Of a stretch of DNA of 64,000 bases, positions 48,502 to 59,331 are shown piece after piece. The notes beneath the pieces are model-generated. The model was not told where the DNA came from, ran no database searches, and worked only from the letters and a program-made list of their open reading frames with translations. Position numbers and translations under genes: made by a program. Numbering within the stretch: position 1 is the first letter of the stretch; the number at the start of each line of letters is the position of its first letter. The stretch is from Ziziphus jujuba (Eukaryota; Streptophyta; Magnoliopsida; Rosales; Rhamnaceae): the NCBI RefSeq assembly GCF_031755915.1, contig NC_083385.1:15397001-15461000 (forward strand). Direction: 5' to 3'.

Positions 48502-48553
<52 letters not shown>
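48502..48553. repeat. (AC)n microsatellite, about 26 repeats
   Basis: An uninterrupted CA/AC dinucleotide run, the longest non-AT microsatellite in the window. Confidence 0.95.
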
Positions 48554-48557
<4 letters not shown>

Positions 48558-48994
48558 AAGGGCTTTCAATAAAAAAAATTCAAAAAATAACTATAAATTT
48601 AAAGAATAAGAAAAAAAAATAAAATAAAAATGGCTTTCAATTTGATGTTTATGTTTTTTTGCCCTCTTCAATTTATAGTTACTTTAGATATTTGTATTCG
48701 TAAACTTTAATATTAAAAATAATTGAAAATAAATAAAGTTCAAATCTTGGCTTGCATAAAAATCTCCCCTCCTCAAACTTTGTAATAATAATATAAAAAT
48801 TATTTACAAATTTTAATTAATGTAACTAACATTTAAAATAAGTAAATTGAACATTATTAAGTAAAATATATATACCAAAAACAAAAAATGAACATATTAC
48901 CCACTGTTAAATTAATTAATGCATCAGGGTTGTGCTAACACCTTTGGAAAATAATGTTTGTTAAGTCAATTAATAATCATATGTCAGCTGTTTC

Positions 48995-49025
<31 letters not shown>

Positions 49026-49201
49026 CTTTAAAAAAGTAATATACTAAATTGAGTATTGCTTTAGTGATGCCTTGTGTCAATTAAATATTAATTGACTGCA
49101 TTTGAATTAGTTTTGATTTTTTAAATCTTTAAAAAAAAATCATATATGAAAATGTGAAACTAATTGTAATAATGGTTTTTAATCGAGTGACAAGTAGTGT
49201 G

Positions 49202-49232
<31 letters not shown>

Positions 49233-49525
49233 TTTTGGGCTAAAAAATGAAGATTAATTTCAGTTTTTATATTTTTAACTTTGGCCAGTTTGCATATTAA
49301 AACATGGAATTTAAAATGTTTCATATTAATTAAAATTTCAAATTGGCTAAAATAAGCAAAAAAGTAAAAAAAAAAAAATTGACGAATTTTCATATTAAAT
49401 AATCAATATTTGTTTTTGTTGTTTTGTTTTTAATTTGATTTTCTTTTTTTCACTTTTAAACTTTTTTATTAACCGATAGAGAATTGGCAACATTGACGGA
49501 AATGGAAAGAAGTGCGGGGTAGGAC

Positions 49526-51309
49526 CAAGGTTTAAAATATCCAATATTTCCTTGATATTTTTATTTTTTGAAGGGGTCGAAATAAAATTTAAGTTCGATA
49601 TGAAAATGGATAGAATTTCTATAATATCCATTGAAATTTTTAAATTTTCGGCAAAATTTCCATCGAAATTTTCATAAAATATCTATATCAAATCCTTAAT
49701 AATTTTGTTAAAAAATCTATAATTTCTATGGAAATTTTCGAAATTTCCACTGAAATTTCAAAAATATCTGTGGAATTTTTTAATTTTTTTTAAAAAATAT
49801 TATTGATATTTAGTAAAATTGTTTATCAAATTAACTTCATTGATTATTTTTTTTACCCTTTAGTTACTTTTTAGATATTTAGTAATATAAGAAAAATAGA
49901 ATAAATTGAATTAAATAACATTAATAAGTTCTACTTATTTATTGAATATCGATAAAGCAAAAATACAAAGAATGTGAATTATGTTTTTGAATCTTTGAAA
50001 TCTTATTGTCCGAAATATCTGTTTTATAAATGTGTATAAATAGATGATGAAACATATACATGTGAATTGTAAAATAATAATGTTTGTTTGAAAAATAAGG
50101 GAAGATGATGATGAAGAGGGCAATCAAATGTATTAATAGATTAGAGATGTTCATTTAGATGATCATGAAGGGAATCCTGATCCAAAGATTGCTACAAGCT
50201 AAAAAAGATGGAATAAGTGTTTAAAATGTGATTGCTGAAGAAGTAAATTCTACCAGTGGTGATTCATTTAAAAGGCTTAAAAGAGAGCCAACTAGAATTA
50301 CTAGTGCTTCAACTCCATCAAATGGTACACATTCACAATTTGAGACTCTTATTAGTCACTCTAGCTCTAGTGGTGATAACTTTAATAAATATCTGAATTA
50401 AAAGTTAAAAGAAGTAGTAGCCAAAGGGAATTACTAAATCCGAAAGTTGGATTAAGCTCATTTACTGGTAAATAGTATTACACACATACAACATAAGATG
50501 AAGATCATGGGAGTAGAGATGTAGGTTAAGGTTTCGGTGCTGTTGGAAAAAACTATATACGTAAAGAAAAATTTATAATGGAGATGTCACAACAAGAAGA
50601 AGATTTAATTTTTGTGAATTTTTGATTTATGAGCGTTGGAAGTAATTTTCATAATCCTTATTCAATGGATATGTATGGAATGTCATCAAGTAGCAATTCA
50701 TGGGTACCATTTCAAAATCAACCATCAGAAAGTAGTAGTTATGCATATTGTCAACCAATAATGCAAGATCCATATGGTTGGCATATTAATAATTATATAC
50801 AAAATTATCAGGGAGATATATATTTTCATAACTACTTTTTACATTTCACATCTTAAAATCAAAATGAAAAAGAAATCAATAATTTTCAACCATCTAGAAG
50901 TTCTATGTGGTATTAAGATGACATTTATGAACTACAATGTAATTGTAATAATCGTTTTATATATTTTAGTTAATAAATAATTTTATCCTATATATATATT
51001 TTGATATATTTTTATTAATAATAATTCATTTATGGTTATTAATGTTTATTATAAATCAATTTACTAAAAAAAATATAACATTTATTCAATATTTTAGCAA
51101 ATTTTGTAATTAATTTGATAATTAATAGATTAAATAAGTTAATTTTAAAATTTCAATAAAAATTTTCACTTTTTAAAATAAATTTTTATTATTTTTTATA
51201 ATTTTTTATCTATATTTGATATTTTTTTATATTTTTATAAAAAATTTTATATTTTAAATTTTTAATATTTTCATAAATATTGATTTTTATATTGATTTTT
51301 TAAACCTTA
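49526..51309 (+). mobile_element. Decayed DNA transposon with transposase remnants
   Basis: The ends form an inverted pair: caaggtttaaaatatc on the left, and taaggtttaaaaaatc as the reverse complement of the right. Subterminal sequence is full of gaaatttt/ttttc-type motifs. Internally, plus-strand frames with many stops read like parts of a transposase: EGNPDPKIAT and WNKCLKC near 50170-50230, GSRDVG near 50510, and a Ser/Tyr/Asn-rich tail at 50629-50856 (NPYSMDMYGMSSSSNSW). Family is probably hAT-like, by general resemblance only. I found no clear target-site duplication. Confidence 0.45.
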
Positions 51310-51326
51310 AGTAGAAGTGCACATTT

Positions 51327-52597
51327 TAGCTTTCCTGTTGATTTGTTTTAGTGTCCCGCCTTTATTATTATTAGGTGCAATGTTTTTCGTTCTGACTTTT
51401 GACACCCCATTCGTTGTTCTTTTCACTGTTGGTTATTTCTCCTTTTCTTCTCGGTAAAACCTCAAAATAAATTTACCATTTTTTTTTTTTTATGAACACA
51501 AAAAATTTACCAATTTGTGTCTTCCTAAAGAGTTTAGTTGCAAGTTTTAAAAAAAAATATTAAATACTACATGGAAATTCGTAACATATAAAGTTGTTTT
51601 CAATTTATTTTTATAATGAATAATAATTAAAAAATATATGCCAAATGTAAAATTATTGGAAAACAATAATTCAACAAGTGATTAGTAACTTATTCATTTG
51701 AATAATATTTAGAGATACAAAATAAATATATTAAGAATTTTTTCATGTTAATATTTAGTTGGTTTTATATTTATCCTTTAAGAATCCAATTATCCATAAC
51801 TAGGTTAATAATATATTAACCAATAAAATTTTAACATAATTTTTTTGATACACATTTTGATATATTTAATTGGTATACATAATTTTATTATATTTCTTTA
51901 TATGCCAAGTAAGTTGGAAACATCGTATCCTCCTAGATTTGAGATAAGAATTTTTTATATTAAAAATTATGTATTGATATTTAATTGATTTTATATTTAT
52001 CCTTTAAGTATTCTAAGTTAAATAATATATTAACCAATAAAATTTCAACATTAATTTTTTGATACATATCTTGATATATTTAACTGATATATTTAATATT
52101 ATTCTATTTCTTTACATGCCATGAGATAGTAAGTTTGAAACATCGATTCCTCTTAGATTTGAGACATCACGTTCTTTTTTTTTAAAAAAAAAAAAAACCC
52201 TTCAAATTGACAATACATATGTAATTCAAAGAAGCTAGTAACACATAAAATAAAGTTTTTTTCTTCTGTTGGTTTGTTCCAGTGTCCCACCTTTTTCATT
52301 AATTGCGTTCTATTTAGTTCGCACTCATTGTTCTTTCATTATCTTCTTTATCTGTCGTTTTCCCTCTTGCATAGATTAAAATAATAATAATAATAATAAT
52401 ATACAACTTGAAAATAACTTTACCATTTTCTTTTTGTGTACGAAAAAAAAAAAATTTATCAATTTGTGTGCTTTTAAGAGACTAGTTCCAAGTTTCAAAA
52501 AAACAATAAATTAGGATTTGAAATTATTAATGTACAGTTTCCTTTTTTAACTTTTTAATTTATTTCTGTAGTGAAGAATAATTAAATTGTATATGAA
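51327..52597. repeat. Nested direct duplications
   Basis: A ~320-bp block at 51327-51645 (gtgtcccgcc, gttgttctttt, ttaccaatttgtgt, tagttgcaagttt) recurs diverged at 52258-52597 (gtgtcccacc, attgttcttt, ttatcaatttgtgt, tagttccaagttt). Between them are two copies of another unit with 226-bp period, beginning near 51725 and 51951 and sharing ttttatatttatcctttaag, taatatattaaccaataaaa and gaaacatcg. Order is A-B-B'-A'. Confidence 0.65.
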
Positions 52598-52954
52598 GAT
52601 GTAGAAATATTAACATATTTCTGCTGCCATTGCAATCTTTTACGATATCCTTTCAAATAATATTTTTATTCTTTAAACCAATCAAATTATTGTACTCCAA
52701 AAAAAAGTTTTATTGATGCTAATTATCTTTAAAACTGTCCCACTTTTCAAATTAGTTACATTTTTACAAAAAATGGTAAAGTTCAAAATAACAATTTCGA
52801 GTGCACCGAAACAGAACAATAATTTTGCCTTATCAGGATGATGTGCAAAAGTGCCCATAAACCTGACACTGACTCTTATCTACCTAGTATCCCCACCAAT
52901 TTGTAGTCCCATTTTTATATACATACAGATAAATATATAAATATATATATATAT

Positions 52955-52972
52955 CTATATATATATATATAC
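52955..52972 (+). promoter_or_regulatory. Putative TATA region of UGT-B
   Basis: A ctatatatatatatataca run lies about 50-65 bases upstream of the UGT-B start. Being part of a larger (TA)n region, its exact use as a TATA box is uncertain. Confidence 0.3.
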
Positions 52973-53019
52973 AAGATCTATAGGAGACATGCAGTGAATG
53001 CAATATTTCAAATCCAAAA

Positions 53020-54441
53020 ATGGCCGACAAAGACGATAAGCTTCACATAGCAATGTTTCCATGGGTAGCATTTGGCCATATGATACCCTTCCTAGAGCTA
53101 GCCAAGCTCTTTGCCCACAAAGGTCACCGAATCTCTTTCATTTCCACTCCACGAAACATCGACCGCCTTCCCAAACTCCCTCCAAATTTAATCTCCACCA
53201 TTGATTTTATCAAACTTCCATTGACACTCCTCGAAGACATCCCCGAAAATGCCGAGGCCACCATTGATATACCAGAAAGCAAGGTCCCTTTCCTCAAGAA
53301 AGCTTATGATTCTCTGCAACACCCAGTCACTCAATTCCTCCAAGTTTCCAAACCCGATTGGGTTTTCTACGATTTCGCTCCTTACTGGGTGGGTCCCATC
53401 GCAACCGAGCTAGGGATCAAAGCCGCTTTCTTTAGCATTATGACAGCGGCGCTCTTGGCTTTCCTAGGTCCCAGTTCGGTTCTGATGAACGACGGTGATG
53501 AACCAAGGAAGCTCGAGGACTTACTGGTCCCACCTAAGTGGGTTCCATTTCCTACCACGGTGTCGTTTAAGTACCACGAGGTGATGAAGATGGTAGCTAA
53601 TCTTCAAGGTGATGATTCTGGCGTCTCGGATCTGTACCGTTTCGGTGCAGGTTTGAGAAACAGCGACATAGTGACGATGAGAAGCTGCTTGGAATTTGAA
53701 CCGGAATGGCTTCGAGTGCTCGAAAACATCCATAACAAACCGGTTTTTCCGGTGGGACAGCTTCCTCCGTTACCGTCCGACGCGAACAGTGAAGAGGAAG
53801 ACAATTCATGGAGGTCCATCAAAGAGTGGCTTGAGAAGCAAGGCAAAGGATCGGTGATTTACGTAGCATTCGGCAGCGAAGCGAAGCCGAGTCAAGACGA
53901 ACTAACCGAGATAGCTCTAGGACTAGAGCGGTCTGAGTTACCGTTTTTCTGGGTGCTGAGGACCCGTCGTGGTTCGGCGGATACAGAAGAGGTTGAATTA
54001 CCACAAGGGTTCGAGAAACGAACCAGAGGACGTGGCGTGGTGTATACTAGTTGGGCGCCTCAGATGAAGATACTGAGTCATGACTCGGTTGGAGGAGTTT
54101 TGAGTCATTCAGGTTGGAGCACAGTGGTTGAGGCGCTCATGTTTGGGAGACCTTTGGTTTTGCTTACTTTCTTTGCAGACCAGGGAATAAATGCTAGAGT
54201 TTTGGAGGAGAAGAAGATTGGGTATTCCATAACAAGGGATGAGAACGACGGGTCGTTTAGTGGGGGCTGCGTGGCTGAGTCATTGAAGATGGTGTTGGTG
54301 AAACAAGAAGGGAAGATATACAGAGACAAAGCTGTGGAAATGAAAGGATTGTTTGGAGACAGGGATAGACAGAGCCGGTATGTGGACAATCTTCTAGATT
54401 ACCTCAAAGCCAATGGACCCGCCATGAGAGCGAAACATTGA
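53020..54441 (+). CDS. UGT91-like glycosyltransferase (UGT-B)
   Basis: Intronless, 473 residues. Catalytic His20 in FGHMIPFLELAK, the partner Asp in VFYDFAPYW, and a 44-residue PSPG box at 345-388 (WAPQMKILSHDS through FADQ), ending in Gln as in most UDP-glucose, UDP-rhamnose or similar users. It is clearly paralogous to UGT-A over its full length, with shared NIDRLP, KVPFLKKAYDS and EFEPEW blocks. The two genes point away from each other across 7 kb, so an inverted duplication is likely. Expected role: adding a sugar to a flavonoid, terpenoid or similar glycoside in the cytosol. Two short upstream ATGs precede the start (see findings). The specific substrate is unknown. Confidence 0.95.
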   Translation: MADKDDKLHIAMFPWVAFGHMIPFLELAKLFAHKGHRISFISTPRNIDRLPKLPPNLISTIDFIKLPLTLLEDIPENAEATIDIPESKVPFLKKAYDSLQHPVTQFLQVSKPDWVFYDFAPYWVGPIATELGIKAAFFSIMTAALLAFLGPSSVLMNDGDEPRKLEDLLVPPKWVPFPTTVSFKYHEVMKMVANLQGDDSGVSDLYRFGAGLRNSDIVTMRSCLEFEPEWLRVLENIHNKPVFPVGQLPPLPSDANSEEEDNSWRSIKEWLEKQGKGSVIYVAFGSEAKPSQDELTEIALGLERSELPFFWVLRTRRGSADTEEVELPQGFEKRTRGRGVVYTSWAPQMKILSHDSVGGVLSHSGWSTVVEALMFGRPLVLLTFFADQGINARVLEEKKIGYSITRDENDGSFSGGCVAESLKMVLVKQEGKIYRDKAVEMKGLFGDRDRQSRYVDNLLDYLKANGPAMRAKH

Positions 54442-56420
54442 GCTTGACAAGTTTGCAAATTTGAATTATTGCTTATGGTTTGGCGTTACTTGATTGAGTC
54501 TTTTTTTTCTTTTTATTATTATTATTATTATTTTAAAGCTTTTCCCTAAAGAAGAAAGGGACGTTAGATTGGGCCATCACTTTCCATATATAATATTAAG
54601 TACACCATATTGATATGCATGTTAAGGAGTACACCATTAAGATAATGCAATATTTATTTGTGAATTGACCATTCTCTGTTACCGTGCTTCCCGTTAAATC
54701 CAAATATCGTCTAACAAATTTTTATTTGTATTCTTTTATTTTAAGGTAAAATTTCTCATGAACAGTCAAAGCATCTCGAAGAGATTTTTTAAATCTACCA
54801 TGTCCTTTACTTTGAAGTTTATTTGCATCGTTACCCCTGTTTTTTAGATTTAATGATAAGTTGCCCTCTTAACTTTTACTTTCTGCACCAATGCCCCCAA
54901 ATTTATTGTTGTTAAATTTAGCGACAAGTGCCGTGCACGTTTGGACTAAAACGTCTGAAACAGGGGCAATTATGTCATCCTGTTCCTCCATTTAACTGCC
55001 TTATTATTATTATTTTTTATCCCACTACTCAGCTCATTCTTTTCTATGTGTTTTCTTTAGAAGTGATTGGGAGTATTTTTCAGCCGTTTTAAGTAACCAT
55101 TAGTCCCTTTTTTTTTCTCCCTCAATTTTGTCAACATTCAATTATAAAAATTGGAATAATTGCGTGGGGTACCCCCTTTCAAGAGGGGGTCCAGCAGGGC
55201 CTACAACAGAAGGAAAATCTAAAGAAAATCCAAAACAACCATCTAAATGTGTCTAGGAATAAATAATACCTCTGATTTCGTAACCATCTTCTAATATAAC
55301 GAATCTTTATCATTCCATACTTTCGGTTTATAGTACCTACCATCTCATAGTATAAGTCATCTTGATCAAGCTCAAGCAAACGGTACCATGCATTTGGAGC
55401 ATCAGACAGAGTTCCATTCTCTTGGTGCAATAACTTTTGTTTTCTCATAAAAATATGTCCAAAGCGAGTGTGAAAAAGAAGATGATCAAAATGAAATCAA
55501 ACTTAGATAAATCAACAACCAAGAGGTGTAAGAAAGTGAGAGAAAAATTACCAGAGGCATCCATAGTTAAATACAGTACCTTAAGCGGGGACAGAGAATG
55601 GAGGTCAATGGCTACAAAAGAAAAGAGGGATATAAGTGTGATACTGGAATTGCAAGTCAGCCGTTGTGAAAACAAAATCATAGAGTCCAAAACCAAGAAA
55701 GAAACTGAGTGAAAAAATAAAAATAAAAAAATATAATAAAAAGTTGGCTAAAATGGATAGGTAACGTTTACGTTCTTTAATTAATATGATGGACATGACA
55801 ATGGATACTATCTTCTTTTGTTGCACGCATTGTGCCATAAAAATAATAAATCAAACCGACATTATTTTAACATCTTGATTTGGCGAATAGAAAAACCTTA
55901 TTATTCTCATAACAGATTACACAAATAGAAGCTGTCTCAAAACCTTCACAAGGGAAACTTCTAAAATTACTTATTGTTGAATCATGATCGTTGATCTATT
56001 TATTAATCTCATCATCATTGAAGACGTGGTACTATCATAGTAGGATTCATATCTTGTGCCATTTAAATACTCAAACCAAAGCATAAGGAGACAAATAGAG
56101 AGAGAACTAAAGGTATGTGTCATTTAAATATTGACAATCAGAATCAAACTGAAGGGCCATCTTGTAAGATTGAAATAGGTCACCTCTTAGTAACACATAG
56201 ACAGATGCAAACAACAAAAAATATATATAAATGGATAATTTTAGTCCAAAGCAATATATATATATATATATATATAGTTATAAGCAGAAAGTATGGACTT
56301 AGATTCAGATATACAATTTATTTTCCTTTTTTTTATTTTTTTATCCGAAGATGTTCTAAGTAATTTTCCCTCCCCATAGACAAATTTGTTAAAGTAATAA
56401 TGTTTGCAAATCGCAATACC
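54442..56420. other. Intergenic region between UGT-B and the solo LTR
   Basis: Begins with the UGT-B 3' UTR. At about 54830-55000 there is sequence of a kind common in plant repeats (Ttaccctg, gcccccaaattt, caggggcaattatgtcatcc), which may be a decayed non-autonomous transposon. A protein-like fragment lies at 55179-55448. The rest is AT-rich with a (TA)n tract near 56251-56276. Confidence 0.5.
55179..55448 (-). pseudogene. Unrecognised protein-like fragment
   Basis: An 89-residue frame whose first half is complex and protein-like: HQENGTLSDAPNAWYRLLE, then LDQDDLYYEMVGTINRKYGM, then IKIRYIRRWLRNQ. It has no start context, introns or neighbours that define a gene. I do not recognise the family. 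It may be an exon left from a lost gene or simply chance. Confidence 0.2.
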
Positions 56421-56425
56421 AATAT

Positions 56426-59326
56426 TGTAACACCCCATCTCGAAGTACATCGGAAATTTTTTTTACGTTGATAGAGGTTGACCGGATTTGACTACCGTTG
56501 ACCGAGAGGGGTCAAATTTGACTTTTTGATCTGGATGGAATTTCTCTTTGACTGGGGTATCGTTGCAAAGTATGCATCAATCCGAGTCCATAGACTAGTA
56601 GCACATTGAAAACGGAGCTACCGTTTGAAAGTTATGGGCAAAACGAATTGAGATATGAACTGTCCAAGGGGTGTCAGAGTTGACTTTTTGTTCATGCAAA
56701 ATTAAGTTTTGACTCTTTCACGGTTGTGAAGTACTTGTTGATACGAGTTTATAGACTAGTGGCACGCCCAAAACGGATATGTGGTTTACAAGTTATGGAT
56801 CTGTAAATTTTTTTTATACTGTATTATTTTAATATTATTATATATATATATTTATTTTCATTTTCTTTTTTTTTCTTTTTTTTTCCTTTTCCCCACGTGG
56901 GAAAATGCCCCATGGGCTTCTTTTTCCTTTCTTCTTCTTCTTCCTTCTTCTCCTTCTCTCTTCATTTCTCCTTCCCGTCAATCTCTCTCTCTCCTTGCTG
57001 CATCTTTTTCGGCCATCGGATGGCTACACGGGCCAGCCACCGGTGAATCCCAGCTGTTAGCGAGCTCAGCTGCCAAGTTTGGCGGCCGGCCAACCGGTGA
57101 TGCACCCAGATTGGCGGCTGAAGCCGGCAGCAGCTCATTTTGTTTTTCTGGCGATTTCGTTGTTTTTCGACCAAGCTAGTCCAATTTCATACCCTATTCC
57201 CCTTATTTTGGACCTCCTGAGCTTGATTTTGAGGTCCATCGGCACGACAAGTTGAAGATCGGCCGAAAACTTCCGTCCACTTTCCGGCCACCTCTGGTCG
57301 AGTTGAGTCCAATGGAGATCGGTAACTTATTCCTCGTCCCCTTAGCTTTCCGTTGATACCTTATTCGTGAATTTTGGACACCGTTTGTGTTAGCCCCCGG
57401 GTATCGGGTATTATTTATCCGAATAAAATATTAATTATTTGATCCTGTGCAATATTGTTATTTTAGGAGTACGTGTGAGTCGTAGAATTGATCCTATGGA
57501 GAATCTTGGTTGGATTGCGTGCTCGAGATGAGTGACCCACCTTCAAAATTATTTTTGAGTGTTAAATTAATTATATTTTGGAATATTCTAATATTTGAAT
57601 GTTTTTATTCTATGCTGATTATGTGATAAAATGTGAACTAGATGTTGATGCCAATATTTGAATAATTTGAAGTATATAATTTTTGACAAATTATGAAAAT
57701 TTAGATTTTATGAAAATTTGATATTTAAAGAAATTATGATTTTAACATTTTGATTTATTGTTGAAATTATTGTGAGTTTATTTCAAGCAATGAATATGCA
57801 TTTATATGGATTTATGGATTTTGGAATTTTTATGTGATTTAATTATATTTTGAATTTTGAGGAATTGAAGGAATATTTATTTTAGATTATTGTTAATTTC
57901 ATTGATGGATTTGAAATTAATGGAATTTGTGCGATGGATTTATGACGATGATTTATAAAGGAATTGTGGAAAATTTACGGGTTTAATTGGATGGAATAAA
58001 CTTGGTGGTATTTATGAGATTTTGAGGTTTGAAAAAATATATTGATTTTATGATTTTTAGATGCACCATGCACGTACTGGTGTTCTTTATACATGGATAT
58101 AATTAGTGTGCAGGTGGATGTGGTGAATGTGCAGGTGGGTGTGAGTAGCGTACAAGTGATTATGGGGTTGTCCTGTGGTTGCCATCGGATGACGGTAGGC
58201 CACCCCTCCATGGCCGGGATGCCTGTTTGCAGCGGCGCGGTGGGACGCCACGTGACCGTATGCCAGTTTTTCTCTTTAACCTCCTGTCTGGCGGTGTTTG
58301 GGACACTGGGTAGCGTTGGCGCCACTGGTATATAGTGTGTGTATCAAATGATTTTTACGACGTGATTTTAATCATACAATATTTTAGAATTTTATTTAAA
58401 TCAAAATGTTTTTTAATAGTGTTTTATAAATTAAATTGTTTTGGTATTCTAAATTGAGTTCTATTGTTAATTATTTGGTTTTATTTATTTATTTAAATAT
58501 CTCATGGATCATTTTTGTTAATGTAAATTTTATTGTGTTTTCGTATTAATTGTTTACAATATTTTATTTCCAATTTAATATTTGTCATTAATCTTAAGAT
58601 TTTTGGATTATTAATTTATTGTCTTTTATTTGCATATTATTAATTAAATAATTTTCTAGATTTTTGGGGCATAAAATATTGGGTTTTACGAAAATGTTTT
58701 AAAAATGAAACTTTTCCAACTGAGTGAATTGTGAGGCTTTTGAGGGAAAATATTATTTTTAACTACCTATTATTTATTTACTTATTTCTTATTAATCAAT
58801 TAACTAAGTTATTTACCCTTTTATTTTTATTATTGTATAGTAGATTGGGTTACTCACTTAGATGATTAGCATATCATATTTTTAAATTCCGTTCCCTTAG
58901 GCCCAGGTTAGTTAACGTTGATTGTCCAGGGACGAGTTCGACGTCTTGGTTCATTGCCGAAAGTCCAAAAGGCTTTTCCTTTCATTTCTATCTTGTGCTA
59001 TTTCTTTTTATCTTGTATTGTATTAAATTTCGTATTCAATTGTATTTGATAAGGCTCTGTATACTATTTGGACGATTATTTATTTAATTCTGCATTGGTT
59101 TCCTGTTATTTATTTGAAATCCTGTAAATTTCTGGTAATATTTTGTAGTAAAGTGGGAGGAATAAGGTGGTGCATTTAGAAGTGTGTTTTCAGTGCAGGA
59201 AAATTGTGGTAAATCCAACTCTTAGGGGAAGTTCTGCTGGATTTTCTATTGGAAGATCCGATAGGGTTTTCCTGAAATTAGGGCTTGTCTAGGGTTTCGA
59301 TGAGGAATTTTGAACGGATCCTAACA
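56426..59326. mobile_element. Solo LTR, about 2.9 kb, probably Ty3/Gypsy type
   Basis: The segment begins tgtaacaccccat and ends ggatcctaaca, so it has TG...CA ends within TGT...ACA. It is bounded by an identical 5-bp duplication, aatat, at 56421-56425 and 59327-59331. Long LTRs starting TGTAACACCCC are common in plant Ty3/Gypsy chromoviruses. It contains a pyrimidine-rich tract (56920-57005) followed by a GC-rich part to about 57320. No gag-pol sequence or second LTR is present, so the internal region was probably lost by LTR-LTR recombination. The 132-residue frame at 56781-57179 is treated as chance. Confidence 0.7.
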
Positions 59327-59331
59327 AATAT

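Larger units (their letters stand above)
46189..53019. other. Intergenic region between the divergent UGT genes
   Basis: About 7 kb without a host gene that I can support. It contains the UGT-A promoter, a 66-bp tandem duplication, a 1.2-kb foldback element, a long (AC)n tract, a decayed transposon, nested direct duplications and the UGT-B promoter, listed separately. Confidence 0.6.

Noticed and set aside
56781..57179. 132-residue frame in the GC-rich part of the solo LTR
   Set aside because: Low-complexity Phe/Leu/Ser-rich start and no family resemblance; it lies wholly within an LTR.
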